Positions 15,102 to 23,700 of a stretch of DNA of 36,088 nucleotides are shown in pieces. This DNA is from CAZVRZ01 sp964629965 (GTDB lineage: Bacteria; Chloroflexota; Anaerolineae; Anaerolineales; UBA4823), in contig CAZVRZ010000046.1 in assembly GCA_964629965.1 (NCBI GenBank), positions 1-36,088 of the forward strand, read 5' to 3'. Numbering within the stretch: position 1 is the stretch's first letter; each line of letters opens with the position of its first letter. A program made the position numbers and the translations under genes. Below the pieces are notes generated by a model. It was not told where the DNA came from. It saw only the letters and a program-made list of their open reading frames with translations, and did no database searches.

Positions 15102-17095
15102 TCAGGAGCCGCTCCCTGGAAAAAGGCCGCATCTTCCTCTTTAGCCAGGCGCTGACCTTCCGCCACATTGACCCGCCACAGCACCAGCGCACCGACAATA
15201 AAGAAGACTACGATGCTCAAAATCGCCGGGCGGCTGTTGTTGAACCTGGTTGCGACCAGGGCAAAAACCAACGGCCCAAAAATTGCCGAGAACTTCTCCA
15301 TCACGCCGAACAAACCAAAGAATTGCCCGCTCTTGGCAGCCGGCGCTAGCGTTGAGAACAGGCTGCGGCTGAGGGCCTGGCTCCCCCCCTGCACCGTAGC
15401 GATCATCCAGGCCAGGAACCAATATTCGAGGGTGGAATCGAGAAAGAAGGCCCACACAGATACTACAATATAGATACAGAGCGCCAGTATCACACTGCGT
15501 TTGGTATCAAAATAATCTACCAGGCCAGCAAACCAACGATGCCCGATAACATAAGCAATTGCCAGGATCAGCAACTGCGCGCCGGCAACCACACCAAAAA
15601 TAACCCCTAGCTGCGAGGAGCGTTTGGGCACCAGCACATGCACGCTCGTCAAAGCAACCAGGTTGCCCTGGCTTTGCGCATTTGCCTCGGCGCTGCGCAA
15701 GATAAGCCGGTGTTCTCCGGGCGCCGGCACCGAGATGGTCTCTTCAACAGCATAGCGGGGTGTGGCCGAATATAAATCTATCGCCAACGGCATGTTTGTT
15801 TCCGGATCCAGCAGCGGGCTTTCATCAACCAGCACTTGCCACACGCCATGCTCCGGCCCCATGCTGAAAGTCAACCGCACTTGCTGCCCATGAAAGGGAA
15901 ACTCAACTTGATCACCCAATTGAGACGAGACCCGGTACGCCTCGGCTGCATCTTCGCCGGATTGTTCCGGCGAAACAATCTGCTGCTGCCAATCACCGCG
16001 ATAGCTAAAAAGAGGGTTGTCAACAGCATAAGTACCTTGACCGACAAAAAGAGCGGTGCTCTGATACGGCTGCGGAGAGATACCGGTGACCGAAACCGGC
16101 AGCAGGAATCTACCTGCGATCCCCATCACTGGCAGCAGGATGGCGTTCAAGATGATAAAAGCCAGGAAAAACGGCCGGCGCTTGGCGGCGCGGTTCGGCA
16201 ATTGCCCAAAGATCAGGCTGTAAGGTATACCCACAAATTGAACCAACAGCAGCGCCAGGATCAATTCCACCGAACCCAGGCCCAACTCAGCGCCATAAAT
16301 GGCAGCCAATTCGATGATCGTGCCGATGCCATCGGCATAGATCAAAAAAGCCAGCACGAACTTGAAAAGTTCTTTGTACTGGCGGATATCGCGCAGTGTT
16401 TCAGCCAGGCGGCTGAAACTGGCCGCGAGCACGCCGGTACCTTTTTCTCTCGGAACGCCGGCAGTGACAGGTTCGGGGATCAGCCGGAAAAGCGGGATGG
16501 AAAAAATGGCCCACCAGATCGCCACACTCACAAAAGACAGTTGGGCTCCCAGGTTGCCCGGCAATACCTGGATCAAAACCACATCGATCGCTAAAAGCAA
16601 GCCGCCGCCCAGGTATCCCATGGCATAGCCGCGCGTCGAAACCGTGTCCAGGTCTTTTTGGCGCGCCACGTGCGGCAGCAGTGAATCGTAGAACACATTC
16701 GCTCCATTGAAGCCGATGCGTCCCAAAACAAACAAGACCGATGCCATGAACCAATCGCCGGTACCAACCAGCACCAGCAAACCGGTTGCAACCACGCCCA
16801 ATCCCCAGAAGACTGCCAGGAAAGCCTTCTTGCCCCGCATGATGTCGGAAATCGTGCCCAGGATGGGAGACAAGATAGCAATGATCAGGGTAGATATGCT
16901 CAGGCCGCTGCTCCAATATGCCGTCGCCCTGGCGGCGCTGGGCAGCGTAGAAGCGGCAACCTGGCTGTAATACACCGGCAGCACCGCCGCCATAACGGTG
17001 GTGGCAAAAGCCGAGTTGGCCCAGTCATACATCGTCCAGGCTAGAATTCGGCGCTTATATAAACGCTCTTCATCGGTCTTGGCAACGGCAGTCAT
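15098..17095 (-). CDS. UMF1/Atg22-type MFS transporter with a large inserted domain
   Basis: 665 residues, about 200 more than usual. The first helices carry the UMF1 signature LAWTMYDWANSAFATTVMAAVLPVYY (19-43), and RIGFNGANVFYDSLLPHVA (126-144) is typical. Between hydrophobic segments near 310-332 and 494-515 sits a roughly 155-residue polar stretch (335-490) with many predicted strands and no membrane segment. The second half then resumes with FFGLFGVMEKFSAIFGP (592-608). UMF1 proteins relate to yeast Atg22, a vacuolar amino-acid effluxer; bacterial substrates are unknown. ATG 17095 has AAGGAG upstream. First gene of the five-gene operon and overlaps menG/ubiE by ATGA. A weak promoter lies 48 bp upstream. 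Confidence 0.88.
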   Translation of the reverse strand: MTAVAKTDEERLYKRRILAWTMYDWANSAFATTVMAAVLPVYYSQVAASTLPSAARATAYWSSGLSISTLIIAILSPILGTISDIMRGKKAFLAVFWGLGVVATGLLVLVGTGDWFMASVLFVLGRIGFNGANVFYDSLLPHVARQKDLDTVSTRGYAMGYLGGGLLLAIDVVLIQVLPGNLGAQLSFVSVAIWWAIFSIPLFRLIPEPVTAGVPREKGTGVLAASFSRLAETLRDIRQYKELFKFVLAFLIYADGIGTIIELAAIYGAELGLGSVELILALLLVQFVGIPYSLIFGQLPNRAAKRRPFFLAFIILNAILLPVMGIAGRFLLPVSVTGISPQPYQSTALFVGQGTYAVDNPLFSYRGDWQQQIVSPEQSGEDAAEAYRVSSQLGDQVEFPFHGQQVRLTFSMGPEHGVWQVLVDESPLLDPETNMPLAIDLYSATPRYAVEETISVPAPGEHRLILRSAEANAQSQGNLVALTSVHVLVPKRSSQLGVIFGVVAGAQLLILAIAYVIGHRWFAGLVDYFDTKRSVILALCIYIVVSVWAFFLDSTLEYWFLAWMIATVQGGSQALSRSLFSTLAPAAKSGQFFGLFGVMEKFSAIFGPLVFALVATRFNNSRPAILSIVVFFIVGALVLWRVNVAEGQRLAKEEDAAFFQGAAPE

Positions 17096-17142
17096 TGTGG
17101 ATTTCTCCTTTTTGCTCCGTAACAGGCGTATGAGTTGTTCTG

Positions 17143-17148
17143 ATTATA
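17143..17148 (-). promoter_or_regulatory. -10 box for the UMF1/ubiE/ubiX operon
   Basis: Perfect TATAAT on the minus strand (17148-17143), 48 bp before the ATG at 17095. The best -35 is TTGGGC with a long 19-nt spacer, so the promoter is only moderately convincing. Confidence 0.4.
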
Positions 17149-17200
17149 GTACAGGAATGCTTGCCGGGCCCAAATTCCTTAGAATTTTCTTCTTTTTGTG

Positions 17201-17229
17201 TTGACGTTCTATCCAGCCCATGCTATGAT
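17201..17229 (+). promoter_or_regulatory. Strong sigma70-type promoter for the yacL-like gene
   Basis: TTGACG (17201-17206), 17-nt spacer, TATGAT (17224-17229). It gives an untranslated leader of about 200 nt before the ATG at 17441. The rest of gap 17096-17440 is AT-rich, with no credible ORF or terminator; a ribosome site GGAG at about 17429 precedes the ATG. The long leader may have a regulatory role, but I see no known riboswitch. Confidence 0.6.
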
Positions 17230-17440
17230 GATTATTAATTATAATTTATCGCAATTAACCTGCCATTATCGCGTTTTCTTGCCTCGCCGCCTGGCTGTCA
17301 ATCATTGCAGCTGTTTTGATGCTTTTATTCATTTTTATTTTGGTTTTCGTGCACTTATCTTGATCCAGGTCGATGGATAAAGCGATTAAAGAAAATCGAA
17401 GGGCGGGGGATATTGTATCTTTTTCTTTGGAGCGTTACAA

Positions 17441-18511
17441 ATGAGCACTGAATTTATTTTTCGCCTGGTTGGCCTGTTGATCTTCTCAGTCATGGGTGTG
17501 TATACCGGTATTTCGTGGGCTCGCGCCGTGAATGAGCCCGTTGAATTGTACGCTGTTCTGGTTGGACTGGCAGGATCACTGGTGGGTTTGATCCTGACTC
17601 CCTATATGACCGTCCGCCCGGTACGCGCCATCCGCAAGGTTTTATCCCATATTTCGGCGCAAACCCTGGTCGCGGGGATGATCGGAATGATCGTGGGCCT
17701 GGCAATAGCGGCTTTGCTAACCTTCCCCCTATCCCTGCTGCCCAGCCCATTCGGGAAGCTGCTGCCATTCTTGGGCGTGCTTTTGTTCAGCTATTTTGGC
17801 ATTTCAGTATTTGTGATGCGCCAGAACGATCTTTTCGCAGTGTTTCGATCTTTCTCCAAGAGCAGTGCAGCCGGTGAAGAGAGCAGCGAGGGTGGCGAGG
17901 GCAACGGTACCAGCCGCACCATCTTACTCGATACCAGCGTGATCATCGATGGCCGCATCGCCGACATTGCGCAAACGGGTTTTCTGGTTGGCGCTCTGTT
18001 GATCCCGCGCTTTGTCCTGAATGAACTTCAATATATTGCCGATTCATCTGACAGCCTGCGGAGACAGCGCGGACGGCGAGGAATGGAAGTGCTCTCTCAA
18101 CTGCAAAAAGGCACCACCATTCCGGTCAAGATCAGCGATATCGATGTCGAAGGCATGCGCGGGGTCGATGACAAACTGGTGGTGCTGGCACGCCAACTGC
18201 GCTGTCCAATCCTGACCAATGATTACAACTTGAATCGTGTGGCTGAGATCCAGGGCGTATCCGTATTAAATGTCAACGAACTGGCAAACGCGGTGAAGCT
18301 GGTCTTCTTGCCGGGAGAAAGCCTGCACGTGGAGATCATCCAAGAAGGCAAAGAAAGCGGGCAAGGCGTGGGCTACCTGGATGATGGCACCATGGTGGTG
18401 GTAGAAGACGGGCGCGCCTCCCTCAACAAGCACGCCAACGTAGTGGTAACCAAGGTGTTGCAAACCGCTGCCGGGCGAATGGTATTCGGCCGGATTGATA
18501 AAAACGATTAA
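17441..18511 (+). CDS. YacL-like membrane PIN-TRAM protein
   Basis: 356 residues: four hydrophobic segments (about 7-25, 37-55, 77-98, 106-125), then a PIN nuclease domain (about 160-280) and a C-terminal TRAM domain (286-352). PIN acidic residues are present: Asp164 (LLDTSVIIDGR), Glu195 (FVLNELQ), Asp243/Asp244 (GVDDK) and Asp261 (TNDYNLN). PIN domains cut single-stranded RNA, and TRAM domains bind RNA, so a membrane-anchored RNA-acting enzyme is likely. The order yacL-like, cysS, rlmB resembles the B. subtilis yacL-cysS-rlmB neighbourhood, which supports the assignment. cysS follows after 20 nt. Confidence 0.9.
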   Translation: MSTEFIFRLVGLLIFSVMGVYTGISWARAVNEPVELYAVLVGLAGSLVGLILTPYMTVRPVRAIRKVLSHISAQTLVAGMIGMIVGLAIAALLTFPLSLLPSPFGKLLPFLGVLLFSYFGISVFVMRQNDLFAVFRSFSKSSAAGEESSEGGEGNGTSRTILLDTSVIIDGRIADIAQTGFLVGALLIPRFVLNELQYIADSSDSLRRQRGRRGMEVLSQLQKGTTIPVKISDIDVEGMRGVDDKLVVLARQLRCPILTNDYNLNRVAEIQGVSVLNVNELANAVKLVFLPGESLHVEIIQEGKESGQGVGYLDDGTMVVVEDGRASLNKHANVVVTKVLQTAAGRMVFGRIDKND

Positions 18512-18531
18512 ATGATTGTTTGGAGAGAACT

Positions 18532-19935
18532 ATGAGTATCCGTATTTATAATACCCTCACTCGTCAAAAGGAAGATCTAGAAACCCTCGAGCCGGGCGTG
18601 GTCACAATGTATATCTGCGGACCAACCGTATATGATAAAGCCCACATCGGGCATGCCATGTCGGCCTTTGTGTTTGACATCATCCGGCGCTACCTGGAGT
18701 ATCGCGGCTATCAAATCAAACACGTGATGAATTATACCGATGTGGATGATAAGATCATCCGCAGAGCCAACGAGTTGGGGAATATCGGCCCGGTTCAACT
18801 GGCTGAGAGATACATCGACGAATTCAAAGACCACATCCAAAAGCTCAACATCCTGCCTGCCACGCTTTACCCACGCGCCACGCAGGAGATCGGGCAGATC
18901 ATCAAGATGATCCAGGATCTGGGCGAAGGCGGATATGCGTATGAGGTGGATGGAGACGTTTATTTCCGGGTAGCGCAAGATGGAGATTACGGCCGCCTGT
19001 CGGGACGGCACCTGGAAGATATGCAGGCCGGCGCGCGCGTCGATATCGATGAACGCAAAGAAAACCCTCTTGATTTTGCCCTGTGGAAAGCAGCCAAGCC
19101 CGGAGAACCGTCCTGGGAAAGCCCGTGGGGGCAAGGCCGGCCTGGCTGGCATATTGAATGCTCAGCGATGAACCTGCACCACCTGGGCGAGCAAATCGAT
19201 ATCCACGGCGGCGGCAACGATTTGATTTTCCCCCATCACGAAAATGAGATTGCCCAAACAGAAAGCATCACCGGCAAACCGTTCGCCCGTTACTGGGTGC
19301 ACAACGGTATGATGCAGCTTGCCGGAGAGAAAATGTCTAAATCCCTGGGCAACCTGATCACGATCGAAGAATTCTTGCAAAAACACGAAGCGGATGTACT
19401 GCGGATGATGGTGCTCAACTCCAGCTATCGCAACCCCCTATCCTACAGCGAAGACATCCTGGGACAGGCCGAGCGCGGCCTGGAACGCCTGCGGCAGGCA
19501 CTGCGCCCGCTGGGGAGCGAGCAGGGCAGCGGTCACGCCGAAACAGAAGCTCGCTTGAAAGAGCAGATGGAAGCGACCAGGCAAGGCTTCTTGGAAGCTA
19601 TGGACGACGATTTCAATTCCGCCGGGGCGTTGGGGCATTTATTCGAACTGGTACGCGCCGCCAACCAGGCGCGTGATAACGGCGCCCAACCGGCCCTGAT
19701 TACCGCGGCGCAAGATCTGCTGAGCGAGCTGATGGCGGTCTTGGGGTTAGGCGTTGAGCGGCAGAAGTCGCAAAGCGCCGAAGCCGCCCCATTCATCGAT
19801 CTGCTGGTATCCATCCGGCGAGAGCTGCGCCAACAAAAACTCTGGGCGCTCTCCGATGTGATCCGCAACCGCCTGTCAGAGCTGGGCATCGTTCTGGAAG
19901 ACAGCAAAGAAGGCACCATCTGGCGCTGGCAATAA
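18532..19935 (+). CDS. cysS: Cysteinyl-tRNA synthetase
   Basis: 467 residues, normal length for the class I enzyme that charges tRNA-Cys. The zinc and HIGH region reads MYICGPTVYDKAHIGHAMS (Cys29, HIGH at 37-40 in this numbering), further zinc ligands lie in WHIECSAM and FPHHENEIAQ, and the KMSKS loop is EKMSKSLGN. ATG 18532 is chosen over an in-frame TTG at 18520 because GGAGAG lies at 18522-18527. It lies between the yacL-like gene and rlmB, all on one strand with short gaps. Confidence 0.97.
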   Translation: MSIRIYNTLTRQKEDLETLEPGVVTMYICGPTVYDKAHIGHAMSAFVFDIIRRYLEYRGYQIKHVMNYTDVDDKIIRRANELGNIGPVQLAERYIDEFKDHIQKLNILPATLYPRATQEIGQIIKMIQDLGEGGYAYEVDGDVYFRVAQDGDYGRLSGRHLEDMQAGARVDIDERKENPLDFALWKAAKPGEPSWESPWGQGRPGWHIECSAMNLHHLGEQIDIHGGGNDLIFPHHENEIAQTESITGKPFARYWVHNGMMQLAGEKMSKSLGNLITIEEFLQKHEADVLRMMVLNSSYRNPLSYSEDILGQAERGLERLRQALRPLGSEQGSGHAETEARLKEQMEATRQGFLEAMDDDFNSAGALGHLFELVRAANQARDNGAQPALITAAQDLLSELMAVLGLGVERQKSQSAEAAPFIDLLVSIRRELRQQKLWALSDVIRNRLSELGIVLEDSKEGTIWRWQ

Positions 19936-19963
19936 CCCGGCGCGAAGGGAGCAGCGAGGCAAC

Positions 19964-20710
19964 GTGCGCGAATGGTTGTTTGGAAGAAATGCAATATACG
20001 AGGCGCTCAAAGCGCGGCGGCGGGAGTTCTTCACCCTGCGAGTGGCGCAGGGAACGCATGAAAAAGGACGCCTCGAGCAGATCCTGGCCCTGGCAAAATC
20101 TTATCGTTTACCCGTCGAAACGCCTCCCCGCCAGGCGTTAGATTCTCTTGGCAGCGGTCACCAGGGCGTAGCGCTGCAAGCCGGCGATTACCCTTATTGT
20201 AATATCGCAGACATCTTGGAACTGGCAGAACACCAGGGCGAAGCGCCTTTCATCCTGATCCTGGATACCCTGCAAGACCCGCAAAACCTGGGAACCTTGC
20301 TGCGTACCGCCGAGATCGTCGGCGTGCATGGCGTGCTGCTGCCCCTGCGACGGACCGCTACCGTGACCCCGGCAGTGGTCAACGCCTCTTCGGGCGCCTG
20401 CGAGCACCTGCTTTTGGCGCAGGTAAACCTGGCGCAGGCCATTGAGCAGCTCAAAGAGCGCGATGTGTGGGTTGCCGGGTTAGAAGGCGATCCGAAGGCT
20501 CAAGAGATCGGCTCGGCCCGTTTGGATGGGGCACTGGCCCTGGTCGTCGGCAACGAAGGCGAGGGCATGCGCCCATTGGTGCGCCAATCATGCGACTTTC
20601 TTTTGCGCCTGCCCATGCGCGGCCAGGTGGAATCGTTGAATGCAGCAGTCGCCGGTTCCATTGCCTTATACATGGCCTGGCAAGCGCGGCGCTATTCAGG
20701 AGCAAAGTAG
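19964..20710 (+). CDS. rlmB: 23S rRNA 2'-O-ribose methyltransferase RlmB-like (SpoU/TrmH family)
   Basis: 248 residues with an N-terminal substrate-binding domain (starting REWLFGRNAIYEALKARRREF) and a C-terminal SPOUT/TrmH domain. Signature motifs: ILDTLQDPQNLGTLLRTAEIVGVHGVLL (motif 1), VVGNEGEGMRPLV (motif 2) and LPMRGQVESLNAAVAGSIALY (motif 3). The E. coli enzyme methylates G2251 of 23S rRNA. A GTG start at 19964 is used; no ATG in this frame gives a complete N-terminus, and GAGG lies about 6 nt upstream. The RlmB call rests on the N-terminal domain and cysS neighbourhood; another TrmH-family rRNA target cannot be excluded. Confidence 0.9.
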   Translation: MREWLFGRNAIYEALKARRREFFTLRVAQGTHEKGRLEQILALAKSYRLPVETPPRQALDSLGSGHQGVALQAGDYPYCNIADILELAEHQGEAPFILILDTLQDPQNLGTLLRTAEIVGVHGVLLPLRRTATVTPAVVNASSGACEHLLLAQVNLAQAIEQLKERDVWVAGLEGDPKAQEIGSARLDGALALVVGNEGEGMRPLVRQSCDFLLRLPMRGQVESLNAAVAGSIALYMAWQARRYSGAK

Positions 20711-20732
20711 TTCTCGGTTAAGGAGGCTTCTT

Positions 20733-23700
20733 ATGCAGTGTGCTCGTTGTGGAGCGGTCAACCCCTCACAAGCGCGTTTCTGTATGGACTGCGGGCAATC
20801 CCTGGTCAGCGGGATTGTATGCGGCCACTGCCAAACCCTGCTGCCTCCCCAGGCGCATTTCTGCTATCACTGCGGCGCCTACGTTTCCCAGGCGGCTGTA
20901 CCGGCGAGCTACCAACCGGGAGCGCCAGCGCCGGCAGCAGCCATGCCAGTAGGTTATCAGCCTGGAGCGCCAGCGCCCACACCAGCCCCCTTCCCCGTTG
21001 AACAGCCTGCGCCGGCGACAGCTATGCCGGTAGGTTCTCAACATGAAGCGCACCACCTGGGGCAGCTTCCGCCTGCGCGCCCCTTGGAAGAGCTGCAGCC
21101 CTCTCTCAAGCGCTACCTGACGGCAGAACTATACGAGCCGCTCGAGCGCCGCCCCAAAGACAAAGACTTCGAAGCAGTACGCAACCACCTGGCTTCCCTG
21201 ATCGAGACCGTCAAAACTTACCTGCCGCGCCCGGTGATCGAAGCGCCCCAGCCGCCCGGAGAACCTGCCGGCAACATGTACCGGGGTGTGTTCTTGTTCG
21301 GCGATGTTTCCGGGTTCACTCCGCTCTCAGAGAAATTGAAAGCCTTGGGCCAGGCCGGCGCTGAGAAGATCACCAGCATCATCAACTCCCTTTTCACAGA
21401 ACTCACCACCGTGCTGTTCGATCACGGAGGCATCCTGCTCAAGTTCGGCGGCGATGCCATGTTGGGTCTCTTCCCAGCAGATACCGATGATGAGATGGCG
21501 CAAAGCGCCCGGCGCGCCGCCCAGGCTGCCCTGGCCATGCAGCAGGTGCTCAAGAAAGAGCAGTTTGCCGAGATCGAGGCCATGGGCGAGAAACGCTCCC
21601 TGAAGATCAAGTGCGGCATTTCGGCCGGGCCCTACTTTGCCGCGCACATTGGCACCCAGCCTAACGATTTCAACCCCAATGGCACCATGGCCTACGTGAC
21701 CACCGGCCAAACCGTGAACCTGGCGGAAGCAGCCGAAGGCCACGCCAACCCAACCGAAGTAGCCATGACCCGCAATGTGGCCGAGCTGCTCGGCGAGCAG
21801 GCACAGACAGAAGCCGTCAACAAAGAACCGGACGAGAATTTCCGCCTGCTGCTCGACACGCCTCCGCTGGAAGCCGGCTCGCGCATCCGCTTCGAAATCC
21901 AGGAGCCTCCGCCAGGCGCAGTCCAGGCCCAGATCACCTACCTGGTGGACCGCCTCAACCGCCTGACACCTTACCTGTCAGACGAGCTGATCCAGCGCAT
22001 TGTCACCAACCCGCGCGACGCCAAGATCCCGCCCGAACACCGCCCGGTAACGGTGATGTTTGCCAACTACAAAGGCATCAGCAAACTGATCGAAAAACAC
22101 GGCGATAGCGATCCCGGTTTGATCACCCAGCAATTGAACAGTTACTTCGTCCACATGGCCTCCATCGTAGAAAAATATGAAGGCACGCTGGCGCGCATGG
22201 ATCAATACGCAGTAGGCGACCGGATTGTCATCTTCTTCGGCGCGCCGCGCGCCCATGAAGACGATCCTGTCCGAGCAGTGTATACCGCGCTTGAGATGAA
22301 GGAATCCGCTCGCAAGAACTTTGCCGCCCTGCGCACTGCCAGCGGCGTCTTTCGTTTCGAACAGCGCATCGGCATCAACACCGGTCACCTGTTCGCCGGC
22401 AATGCCGGGGCGCCCGATCTGCGCCAGGAATATACGCTGATGGGCGACGATATCAACATGGCCGCCCGCCTGATGTCGAACGCACCTTGGGATGAGATCT
22501 ACGTCAGCCGCCGGGTAAAAGAAGCAGTCAGCGCCTTTGTCGATTTTGAAGATCGTGGCGAGATCAAAGTGAAAGGCAAAGAGATCCGCATTCCCACCTT
22601 TTCTGTCCTGGGCCGCCGGGATGAAGTAGGCCGCACGCGCGGCCTGGGGGTCACCGAGTCGCCCCTCACCGGGCGCGATGCTCTGCTGAACACCTTCAAG
22701 GAGCGCGGCCAGATCTTCTTGAACAAGCGCGGCCAGATCGTTTCCTTGATCGGCAACAGCGGCCTGGGAAAATCGCGCTTGATGCGCGAATTCAAAACCT
22801 GGCTGCAGGCCCAACCGCAGGCCGAGAATTACCTTTGGATCGAGGCGCGCGCCCTCTCCTTTAGCGAGCAGATGAGCTACTGGATGGCCGGGCAGATGAT
22901 GCGCGGCCTGCTCAAGCTGAAGGACAATGCCAATGAAGACGATGTGCTCTACACCCTGGGAAGCCGGGGAGAAGAGCTGCTCGGCGAAAACGCCATGGAT
23001 GCCGTGCCCTACCTGGCGCATATGATGGGCCTGGATCTGGGCGAGGAGTGGGCCTGGGTCAAGAAAGAAGACCCCAAGGTGCGCCAAAAGCAAACCCTGT
23101 GGGCGGCAGCAGAATTCTTCACTGCCGCGGCCAAAGAATACCCGATCGTGATCGCCCTGGATGATCTTCACTGGGCCGATGAGGCCTCCCTGGTATTGAT
23201 CGAACATCTGCTGCACGTCACCGACACTTCCCGCCTGATGTTCATCCTCATTTTCCGCGCCGTGCGCGAGAAGGGCTGCTGGAAGCTGCGCGATAAGGCC
23301 GCCGGCAATTACCCGCATCGTTACACGGAAATTGAGCTCTCGCCGTTGAACCGGGAGCTGAGCAGCGAGTTATTGGCCAAGCTGCTGCCTGGCGTTGAAT
23401 TCACCGGCGAGGTGCACGGCGATATTCTCGACAAAGCCACCGGGAACCCCTTCTACCTGGAAGAAGTGGTGCGCTCGCTGATCGACAGCCGCGCCGTCGT
23501 CCAGGAGGGGGATTTCTATCGGGTGACCGACCAGATCAGCAAGATCACGGTTCCTGCCACGCTGCACGCCGCCATCGTGGCGCGCATCGACCGCCTGACC
23601 GAAGATGCCCGGATTGCCCTGCAAGTGGCGTCGGTCATCGGCAGGCAGTTCCGCATGGAGCTGCTGCGCAACCTGGTACAGGCCGAGGCCGAGATCGATC

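Noticed and set aside
21978..23318. 446-codon open frame on the minus strand
   Set aside because: It lies wholly inside the cyclase/ATPase gene, whose motifs are clear; its peptide has no recognisable domain and the composition of a codon-bias shadow.
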